Below, one piece after another: positions 1 to 5,519 of a DNA stretch of 7,199 nucleotides. Position numbers and translations under genes: made by a program. Numbering within the stretch: the first letter of the stretch is position 1; each line of letters begins with the position of its first letter. The DNA is from an uncultured Prevotella sp. (lineage in GTDB: Bacteria > Bacteroidota > Bacteroidia > Bacteroidales > Bacteroidaceae): NCBI GenBank assembly GCA_934230685.1, contig CAKQFF010000098.1, positions 1 to 7,199 of the forward strand, written 5' to 3'. The notes under the pieces were generated by a model. The model had not been told where the DNA came from, made no database searches, and saw only the letters and a list, made by a program, of their open reading frames with translations.

Positions 1-496
1 TGTTTATCGTGCGCTCATCGAGTCGGCGCTTTGAGACAACGAGTTCGCTCAATGCCTCAGGGCATGTGACAACATACAGATACGTATCCTGCTGACTCTT
101 GGCAGATGAATCCGAACTCTTGCCTTTGCCCTCCACAGCCGCAAGTCGGCTAAGAGCCTCGGTGCGCAATATCTCGTTGGCAGAGTCACGCTGTCCGTAT
201 TTCACAGCCCTGCGATATGACGAGGGATAGAACAGAACATTATCTGTGCCGAGTATCTGCGTGAGGTCGTGATAGAAGTATCCAGCCTCATCATTATCCT
301 GAAGCACAAACACCGCTGTCAACGGCTTTTCCTTTGCCTTCTTCTTGCTTGCTACGGCAGCAAAAAACACAGAAGCCGATGAGGCAAGCATTCCCTTAAG
401 GAACACATGCCTCACCGACTTGTCGCCAATAGCTTTCAAAAAAGCCCCGCACTGTGGCAGGGCTGCGTATGTTTTACTTATTTCCTTTATTTCCAT
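1..496 (-). CDS. mfd: Transcription-repair coupling factor Mfd, N-terminal part (3' end outside window)
   Basis: Mfd is a cytoplasmic DNA translocase that removes RNA polymerase stalled at lesions and recruits UvrA for nucleotide excision repair. Only the first 165 residues are visible and the frame stays open to base 1. Residues 63-118 carry the UvrB-like N-terminal block typical of Bacteroidetes Mfd, including E-A-G-Y-F-Y-H-D-L-T-Q (70-80), F-Y-P-S-S-Y-R-R-A-V-K-Y-G-Q-R (89-103) and N-E-I-L-R-T-E (107-113). Residues 141-161 give Y-V-V-T-C-P-E-A-L-S-E-L-V, then S-K-R-R-L-D-E. Residues 121-137 are a polar Lys/Ser-rich insert, and 51-58 are Lys-rich. The ATG at 496 lies 8 bp after the upstream glycosyltransferase stop, and family-like sequence begins close to it, so I prefer it to the internal Met at codon 36. 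No Shine-Dalgarno is visible. The helicase and RNAP-interacting domains lie outside the window. Identification rests on recalled family sequence and is strong. An intrinsic-terminator-like hairpin lies in codons 11-20. Confidence 0.9.
   Translation of the reverse strand, partial: MEIKEISKTYAALPQCGAFLKAIGDKSVRHVFLKGMLASSASVFFAAVASKKKAKEKPLTAVFVLQDNDEAGYFYHDLTQILGTDNVLFYPSSYRRAVKYGQRDSANEILRTEALSRLAAVEGKGKSSDSSAKSQQDTYLYVVTCPEALSELVVSKRRLDERTIN
438..464 (-). terminator. Intrinsic-terminator-like hairpin inside the 5' coding region of mfd
   Basis: Read on the minus strand, AGCCCTGC (464-457) pairs with GCGGGGCT (450-443). This gives an 8-bp GC-rich stem with one T:G wobble and a 6-nt loop (CACAGT). 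A run of six T (443-438) follows directly; its first T is the last base of the stem. This is the classic layout of a Rho-independent terminator, but it lies in mfd codons 11-20. It could attenuate mfd transcription unless translating ribosomes disrupt it, or it could be a coding coincidence. The structure is seen; the function is inferred. Confidence 0.45.
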
Positions 497-504
497 AACT
501 ATTA

Positions 505-1254
505 TCAGTGTTTTGCCACTGGATATTTGCGGAACCATCCATCCCAACGCAATCGCATCACGCCAAAGAATGCCTCGCCAAATATACCTCCACTCATCTT
601 GCTCACACCTTCACGACGGTTGACGAATATCACTGGCACCTCCTTTATCTTATATCCCATCTTGTAGGCAGTGAACTTCATCTCTATCTGGAAACCATAT
701 CCCTTGAAGCGCACTTGGTCGAGAGGTATCGACTCAAGCACACAACGACGGTAGCACTTGAAGCCAGCTGTGGTGTCGTGTACACTGAAGCCTGTGACAA
801 AACGCACATATTTGGATGCGAAGTAACTCATAAGCACACGACCGATAGGCCAGTTTACTACATTCACACCACTGACATAGCGCGAGCCTATAGCCACGTC
901 ATAACCCTCGTCATGACATGCAGCATAGAGGCGTGGCAAGTCGTTGGGGTCGTGGGAGAAGTCGGCATCCATCTCAAAGATATAGTCGTACTTATTCCCC
1001 AAAGCCCACTTGAAACCAGTGATGTATGCTGTGCCGAGTCCGAGCTTACCGCTACGCTCAAGGATAAAGAGTCGGTCGCTGAACTCAGTATCTATGAGTC
1101 GGTGCACTATCTTGGCTGTGCCGTCGGGGCTGCCGTCGTCAATCACAAGAATGTTGAACTTCTTTTCAAGTGCAAACACCGCACGAATGATTTTCTCGAT
1201 GTTCTCCTTCTCGTTGTAGGTAGGGATGATAACTATGCTGTCGCTATTATTCAT
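505..1254 (-). CDS. Polyprenyl-phosphate mannose synthase-like glycosyltransferase, family GT2
   Basis: This GT-A fold enzyme probably transfers mannose (or another hexose) from a GDP-sugar to polyprenyl phosphate at the cytoplasmic membrane face, making a lipid-linked donor for glycosylation outside the cytoplasm. The 249 residues look complete. Visible motifs are I-I-P-T-Y-N-E (9-15), V-I-D-D-G-S-P-D-G-T (37-46), the metal-binding D-A-D at 96-98, A-I-G-S-R-Y (121-126), D-T-T-A-G-F-K-C-Y (160-168) and G-Y-G-F-Q-I-E-M (185-192). These match the Dpm1-type branch. No C-terminal membrane helices follow the catalytic domain, so it resembles single-domain Dpm1 rather than forms with a membrane extension. 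It is first in a two-gene unit with mfd, behind the promoter at 1290-1319. The upstream sequence is A/T-rich without a Shine-Dalgarno. The sugar and acceptor cannot be fixed from sequence; a phosphoglucose or other polyprenyl-P-sugar synthase is possible. Confidence 0.88.
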   Translation of the reverse strand: MNNSDSIVIIPTYNEKENIEKIIRAVFALEKKFNILVIDDGSPDGTAKIVHRLIDTEFSDRLFILERSGKLGLGTAYITGFKWALGNKYDYIFEMDADFSHDPNDLPRLYAACHDEGYDVAIGSRYVSGVNVVNWPIGRVLMSYFASKYVRFVTGFSVHDTTAGFKCYRRCVLESIPLDQVRFKGYGFQIEMKFTAYKMGYKIKEVPVIFVNRREGVSKMSGGIFGEAFFGVMRLRWDGWFRKYPVAKH

Positions 1255-1289
1255 AATTGTCGTTGAAATAAAAATAATCTACTTTTCTG

Positions 1290-1319
1290 CAAATGTACGA
1301 AGATTATCGTAAAAGCAAA
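1290..1319 (-). promoter_or_regulatory. Bacteroidetes-type promoter for the glycosyltransferase-mfd unit
   Basis: On the minus strand, TTTG (1319-1316) is followed after 18 bp by TACATTTG (1297-1290). This agrees with the Bacteroides major sigma factor consensus, TTTG near -33 and TAnnTTTG near -7. Transcription would start near 1284, leaving a leader of about 30 nt before the ATG at 1254. It lies in a true intergenic gap, just after a terminator-like hairpin. This is the best promoter candidate in the window. Confidence 0.75.
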
Positions 1320-1332
1320 GCATTAATGTATT

Positions 1333-1371
1333 AAAAATAATAAATCCGTCTGCTGTAGAGTTTCTACAACA
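1333..1371 (-). terminator. Probable terminator of the plsC operon
   Basis: Two bases after the plsC stop, the minus strand reads TGTTGTAGA (1371-1363), loop AAC, TCTACAGCA (1359-1351). That is a 9-bp stem with one T:G pair. The tract GACGGATTTATTATTTTT follows (1350-1333). The stem is only moderately GC-rich and the T-run is interrupted and offset, so termination may be partial. On the plus strand the same hairpin is followed by TTTTATT, so it could also stop antisense transcripts. Its position, just before a promoter, supports an operon boundary. Confidence 0.55.
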
Positions 1372-1373
1372 TT

Positions 1374-2132
1374 TTATTGGTCGGGATTTTCCACAAAACC
1401 CTTGTATTCATCCACAAGTCCCGACATCACTGCCTTATAGCTTTCCTCCTCAAGATACTTTATATTATCCGTTCCCTTGCCGATAGGCTTGATGGGTTTG
1501 TGGATAGTGAGGCGAAGAGGATGCCATTTCACCCAACGCATGTCGCGCTGACGTGGCATGATGTCGAAAGAACCATTGATGGTCAATGGCACTACCGGCA
1601 GCTCAATGTCGTCGGCAAGCATGAAGGCACCACGCTTGAACACTCCCATGTGTCCTGTAAACGTGCGTGCTCCTTCAGGGAAAACCACAAGCGACATGCC
1701 TCCTTGCAATGTGCGGCGGGCACGGTCGTAGGTCTCGCGTATCTTGCTCGGACCACGCTTGTCAACAAATATATGGTGGGCCGACTCGCAAGCCTTGCCA
1801 ACGAAAGGCATCTGGCGGAGCTGTCGCTTCATCATCCACTTGAAGTTGCGGCAGAGGAAACCGTAGATAAGGAATATGTCGAAGGAGCCTTGATGATTGG
1901 CCACAAATACATACGACTGGCCTTTCTCCAGATTCTCCCTTCCCTCCACCTTTACAGGCAAAAGAAGTATACGCACAATGAACTGAGCCCACCACTTGCC
2001 TGGATAATAGCCCCAGAAATGGCCATTGCCAATAGCGCAGCCAATGATTACCATAAGGCATGTTATCACGGTGTAGATTGCTATCAAGGGGAGAGCGATG
2101 AAGAGTTGGTATATACGATATAGAACGTTCAT
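1374..2132 (-). CDS. plsC: 1-acyl-sn-glycerol-3-phosphate acyltransferase, PlsC/LPLAT family
   Basis: Members of this family add a second acyl chain to lysophosphatidic acid, giving phosphatidic acid for membrane phospholipids at the inner membrane. The 252-residue protein has hydrophobic N-terminal helices (about 8-32, with a second amphipathic stretch near 47-60). The catalytic H-x4-D motif is N-H-Q-G-S-F-D (His80, Asp85). Further family blocks are F-P-E-G-A-R-T (151-157) for phosphate binding, F-K-R-G-A-F (165-170) and V-V-P-L-T-I (180-185). The length is normal for the family. It is probably last in the five-gene operon, with a 39-bp AT-rich gap after the phosphoesterase gene and a terminator-like hairpin 2 bp past its stop. 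Close relatives that acylate lyso-ornithine lipid or other lysophospholipids share these motifs, so the exact acceptor is inferred. Confidence 0.88.
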   Translation of the reverse strand: MNVLYRIYQLFIALPLIAIYTVITCLMVIIGCAIGNGHFWGYYPGKWWAQFIVRILLLPVKVEGRENLEKGQSYVFVANHQGSFDIFLIYGFLCRNFKWMMKRQLRQMPFVGKACESAHHIFVDKRGPSKIRETYDRARRTLQGGMSLVVFPEGARTFTGHMGVFKRGAFMLADDIELPVVPLTINGSFDIMPRQRDMRWVKWHPLRLTIHKPIKPIGKGTDNIKYLEEESYKAVMSGLVDEYKGFVENPDQ

Positions 2133-2171
2133 GAGTTTTTTTTCATTTATTAATTATTAGTTATTCATTAT

Positions 2172-3332
2172 TTATTTCTTTCGAAGGGTTATCACCACCA
2201 CTTCGGGATCCATGTGGAAGCGGAACGGCACAAAGCCTCCTAATCCAGTAGACACAAACAGCTTGCGGTTGCCCTCGCTATACAGTCCCGCGTCTTCCTT
2301 GCCCACTATCTGTGTAGGACGCAATCCAAACAGACTCAGCTGACCTCCGTGGGTATGGCCACTTAAGGTGAGCTGCACCTTGGAGTCGGGCAATATCGAG
2401 CGTCGCCATGCCGAAGGGTCGTGCTGAAGCATAACAACAAACGACTTAGGAGATATTCCGCGCAGCGTGCGCTTTAGGTCGGCTTTCTGTGGAAACGGTG
2501 GAAGTCCGTCGTTCTCCTCGCCTGCTATCACCAGCGAGTCTTGTCCGCGACGTATTATGCTGCGGTCGTTGAGCAGAAGGTTCCAATCTATAGATGTCTC
2601 GAAACTGCGTGTCTGATGCTCATACTCTCGTTTGGTTGCATCGGGCAAATTAGGCACATACTGGGCATAGTCGTGATTGCCAAGCACCGAATATATTCCG
2701 TCTTTGGCATGAAGCCGGGCGAGAACATGGGCATGACGCGTAAGTTCCTGCGGACGCATATTCTGCAAGTCACCCGTAAACACTATCATGTCGGGATGTT
2801 GCGAGTTGATTTCATCGACAGCACGGCTCAGAAGCTCTGTGCGCATGGATCCAAGATGTGCATCAGAGAATTGCGCTATGCGGTAGCCATCGAATGCCTG
2901 TGGAAGATCGTTGAACTCAAGCGTCACCTCATTCACACGCAAACGGTCGGTGCCAAGCATCGAACCCGTGAACAACACATACAACTCGCCAAGCACTATC
3001 ACCAGTCCGATGTAGTTGCCCCAATTGCGGTGCAGATGAAACACGCGGCGCACAAGCCTTCCCACAAGCGATGAAACCACAAACAGCACCTTTGGCACGA
3101 CAATGAGTCCAAGCATAAACAGATATATGTTGAACCATGTGAGGTTGTCGGGCGCGAAATTGTCTATCATCGCATACATCAATGTTGCGGCTATCATTGC
3201 CGCTCCCGGCAACCACCACAACAGATGCTGCCACGCCGTAAAGCCGAAACGGTGGCGCAGATAGCGACGGTAGACATAGATGTCGGGCAGAATCGTCGCG
3301 AGTATTATAAAAATGAATATTCGTGCTATCAT
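2172..3332 (-). CDS. Membrane-anchored calcineurin-like metallophosphoesterase, YkuE-like
   Basis: This is a dinuclear-metal phosphoesterase fused to an N-terminal membrane domain. About 125 N-terminal residues contain four likely transmembrane helices (near 2-20, 37-57, 67-92, 107-124). The catalytic domain follows with all the metal-site motifs: S-D-A-H-L-G (156-161), F-T-G-D-L (185-189), G-N-H-D (218-221), Q-H-D-P (about 303-306) and S-G-H-T-H-G-G-Q (about 324-331). The 386 residues end shortly after a conserved F-V-S-T-G-L-G-G block. The family includes B. subtilis YkuE and chlamydial LpxG, a UDP-2,3-diacylglucosamine hydrolase. The substrate here is unknown, but lipid-linked phosphate is plausible because the next gene is plsC. 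It starts 20 bp after the preceding stop, with an A-rich leader and no Shine-Dalgarno. The domain call is firm and the function is open. Confidence 0.88.
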   Translation of the reverse strand: MIARIFIFIILATILPDIYVYRRYLRHRFGFTAWQHLLWWLPGAAMIAATLMYAMIDNFAPDNLTWFNIYLFMLGLIVVPKVLFVVSSLVGRLVRRVFHLHRNWGNYIGLVIVLGELYVLFTGSMLGTDRLRVNEVTLEFNDLPQAFDGYRIAQFSDAHLGSMRTELLSRAVDEINSQHPDMIVFTGDLQNMRPQELTRHAHVLARLHAKDGIYSVLGNHDYAQYVPNLPDATKREYEHQTRSFETSIDWNLLLNDRSIIRRGQDSLVIAGEENDGLPPFPQKADLKRTLRGISPKSFVVMLQHDPSAWRRSILPDSKVQLTLSGHTHGGQLSLFGLRPTQIVGKEDAGLYSEGNRKLFVSTGLGGFVPFRFHMDPEVVVITLRKK

Positions 3333-3352
3333 ATTTCTATTTTGTTTCTATA

Positions 3353-4162
3353 CTATAAGCGCGAGGCAAGAAAGCGCCGTGCAAGTTCCACTGGAATATG
3401 CCTGCGGCGCGCATAATCACGCAACTGGTCGTCGCCTATCTTGCCAAGGTCAAAATAGTGAGCCTTGGGATGAGCAAACATCAGTCCCGACACCGAGGCA
3501 TGCGGACGCATTGCTCCGCTCTCCGTGAGATGTATGCCGATGCGCTTCATATCGATGAGTTGGTCGAGCAGGAAGTTCATGCTTGTGTCGGGCATTGATG
3601 GATAGCCCACTGCCGGACGTATGCCTTGATAGTCCTCACGCAACAGCTCGCGCATGGTGAGCTGTTCATCGGGAGCATAACCCCAATAATTGCGTCGCAC
3701 CTCAAGGTGCATAAGCTCGGCTGTAGCTTCGGCAAGTCGGTCGGCAAGCGTCTGCGACAGCATGCGCTTGAAGTCGTCAGTCACGAAGTCATGCTCCATG
3801 GCAGCGTCGACAGTTGTGGCAAAAGCCCCCACTCTATCCGTTATTCCTCCCGACAAGGGACGCACAAAATCGGCAAGACACAAGTTTGGCTCTCCCTCTT
3901 TTGTTGGGTGCTGTTGGCGCAACATAGGAATGCGCTTGCCGTCGATGATGATGTCGTCGCCATCGCTGTTGGCATCAAACACGCCAAAGACAGCATGTGT
4001 ATGGTAGCGGCTGTCGAATATGTCAAGCATGGCATCAGCCTCCTTACGCATGCGGTCTTTCTCTTCCTGTGGTTTGCCTGCAAGTCCCCAGGCGTGATAG
4101 AAGTATATCCAGTTGATGTATGGGCGTAGTGAGGCTATGGTGTAATCTATGTATTTCAGCAT
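3353..4162 (-). CDS. Free-standing B12-dependent methionine synthase activation (AdoMet-binding) domain protein
   Basis: The 269 residues correspond to the C-terminal module of MetH, which binds S-adenosylmethionine and supports reductive remethylation of oxidised cob(II)alamin. Blocks match the E. coli MetH C-terminus in order: Y-I-N-W followed by W-G-L-A-G-K (15-30), V-F-G-V-F-D-A-N-S-D-G-D-D (58-70), C-L-A-D-F-V (95-100), A-D-R-L-A-E-A (140-146), Y-W-G-Y-A-P-D-E (159-166), G-I-R-P-A-V-G-Y-P (180-188), L-T-E-S-G-A-M (212-218), A-S-V-S-G (222-226), and F-A-H-P then Y-F (229-237). The Arg in R-P-x-x-G-Y-P corresponds to the AdoMet-binding Arg of E. coli MetH. The homocysteine, folate and cobalamin modules are absent here and in the neighbours, so this is a split subunit that should work with a MetH core encoded elsewhere. 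It lies 8 bp after pyrC. No cobalamin riboswitch fits in that gap. Confidence 0.9.
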   Translation of the reverse strand: MLKYIDYTIASLRPYINWIYFYHAWGLAGKPQEEKDRMRKEADAMLDIFDSRYHTHAVFGVFDANSDGDDIIIDGKRIPMLRQQHPTKEGEPNLCLADFVRPLSGGITDRVGAFATTVDAAMEHDFVTDDFKRMLSQTLADRLAEATAELMHLEVRRNYWGYAPDEQLTMRELLREDYQGIRPAVGYPSMPDTSMNFLLDQLIDMKRIGIHLTESGAMRPHASVSGLMFAHPKAHYFDLGKIGDDQLRDYARRRHIPVELARRFLASRL

Positions 4163-4170
4163 AACATCAC

Positions 4171-5502
4171 TTATTCCCCACTGCGGAATCTCAATTCCTC
4201 TCCTCTACTTGCCTTGTCAAACACTCCATTATTATATATAATGTGTCCGTTGCACATCGTTGTGCGCACCTGCCATTGGAAAGTATGACCCTCCATCGGA
4301 CTCCATCCGCACTTGCTCTGTATACAATCCTTATCGACAGTCCAAGGCGACTGCGGCTTCACAAGCACCAAGTCTGCCTTGTAGCCCTTGCGCAGGAATC
4401 CGCGCTTGGATATCTCGAAGAGTCGGGCTGGATTATGAGCCATCAGTTCCACAAGACGCTCAATGCTTATCACTCCCTTGTCTACAAGCTCGAGCATAGC
4501 CACAAGCGAGAACTGAACCATAGGCATACCCGAAGCCGCACGGGCGCATCCTCCCTCCTTGTCACTCAGTAAGTGTGGGGCATGGTCGGTGCCTACAGTT
4601 GCTATACGTCCGTCATTGAGGGCACGGCGCAAGGCATCGCGGTCGCCGCGAGTCTTTATGGCAGGGTTGCACTTTATGCGTGTGCCTAATGTCTTGTAGT
4701 CTTCATCACAGAAGAAGAGGTGGGCTATCACAGCCTCAGCCGTAATCTTCGGGTTGGAACCGAAGAGCTGAAGTTCGCGCTCAGTGGTGAGATGTGCCAC
4801 ATGCAGACGTGCCCCTGCCTCACTTGCAAGTTCCACGGCAAGACGTGTCGACTCCCAACAAGCCTCCTCCGAGCGTATCTCAGGATGATGCTCAACTGCT
4901 GGGTCGTCGCCATATTTCTGCTTAGCCAATTCCATATTGCGATTGATGATGTCGGTATCTTCGCAATGCGCCATGATAGGCATGCTAGATTTGGCAAAGA
5001 GTTGCTTTAGCACGTCGCGCTTGTCTACAAGCATGTTGCCCGTACTCGAGCCCATAAATAGTTTGATGCCAGGTACATGCTGCGGATTGACCGAGCAAAC
5101 CTCGTCGATATTGTCATTTGTGGCTCCGATGAAGAAGCCATAGTTCACATGCGACTTCGTTGCGGCATCGGCATATTTTGCCTCCAACGCCTCGAGTGTT
5201 GTTGTCTGAGGTTTGGTGTTAGGCATATCAAGATAGGATGTCACGCCACCAAAAGCCGCGGCACGGCTCTCTGTCTCCATGTCTGCCTTTTGTGTAAGTC
5301 CGGGATCACGGAAATGCACATGGTCGTCAATCACGCCGGGCAATACAAAACACCCCGTAGCATCTACGATCTGGTCGTAGCTGCCACGGGGAGTATCTGT
5401 GCCTTCTATAATGTCTGTAATGGTGTCGTTGTCAACCACAACCGAGGCTGTGAGCGTAGTACCTTCGTTGACAACTTTTCCTCCAAATATAAGTGTCTTC
5501 AT
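4171..5502 (-). CDS. pyrC: Dihydroorotase (amidohydrolase superfamily)
   Basis: This enzyme cyclises N-carbamoyl-L-aspartate to dihydroorotate, step three of de novo pyrimidine synthesis in the cytoplasm. The 443-residue protein is full length. The TIM-barrel metal and substrate residues can be read directly: D-D-H-V-H-F-R-D-P-G (59-68, giving His61, His63 and Arg65), M-P-N-T (93-96, substrate Asn95), G-I-K-L-F-M-G (145-151), A-H-C-E-D (178-182), H-V-A-H-L (234-238), K-C-N-P (277-280) and G-T-D-H-A-P-H (304-310). The HxHxR plus Asn pair favours dihydroorotase over hydantoinase or allantoinase. Lys147 sits where carboxylated lysine bridges the metals in hydantoinase-like enzymes. It is second in the operon, 17 bp after the lipoprotein stop. 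The upstream sequence lacks a Shine-Dalgarno. Confidence 0.92.
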   Translation of the reverse strand: MKTLIFGGKVVNEGTTLTASVVVDNDTITDIIEGTDTPRGSYDQIVDATGCFVLPGVIDDHVHFRDPGLTQKADMETESRAAAFGGVTSYLDMPNTKPQTTTLEALEAKYADAATKSHVNYGFFIGATNDNIDEVCSVNPQHVPGIKLFMGSSTGNMLVDKRDVLKQLFAKSSMPIMAHCEDTDIINRNMELAKQKYGDDPAVEHHPEIRSEEACWESTRLAVELASEAGARLHVAHLTTERELQLFGSNPKITAEAVIAHLFFCDEDYKTLGTRIKCNPAIKTRGDRDALRRALNDGRIATVGTDHAPHLLSDKEGGCARAASGMPMVQFSLVAMLELVDKGVISIERLVELMAHNPARLFEISKRGFLRKGYKADLVLVKPQSPWTVDKDCIQSKCGWSPMEGHTFQWQVRTTMCNGHIIYNNGVFDKASRGEELRFRSGE

Positions 5503-5519
5503 ATTATATGAGTATGGTG

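Noticed and set aside
579..586. TAnnTTTG match on the minus strand inside the glycosyltransferase gene, upstream of mfd
   Set aside because: It has no TTTG at the right distance. Single six-base matches are expected by chance in a window this size. Similar lone matches occur inside plsC (1766-1773) and pyrC (5484-5491).
508..1266. Long plus-strand open frame almost exactly opposite the glycosyltransferase gene
   Set aside because: It is in codon register with the sense gene, so stops appear only where the sense strand uses TTA, CTA or TCA codons, which are rare here. Its translation resembles no family I know, while the minus strand encodes a clear GT2 enzyme.
1377..2123. Long plus-strand open frame opposite plsC
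   Set aside because: It has the same register effect as the frame opposite the glycosyltransferase. The sense strand has clear HX4D and FPEG motifs, and the antisense product is unrecognisable.
2133..2171. Promoter for plsC alone
   Set aside because: The 39-bp A/T-rich gap contains no TAnnTTTG element, and the spacing fits co-transcription with the phosphoesterase gene.
4163..4170. Possible cobalamin riboswitch upstream of the methionine synthase activation gene
   Set aside because: Only 8 bp separate it from the pyrC stop, which leaves no room for a riboswitch.
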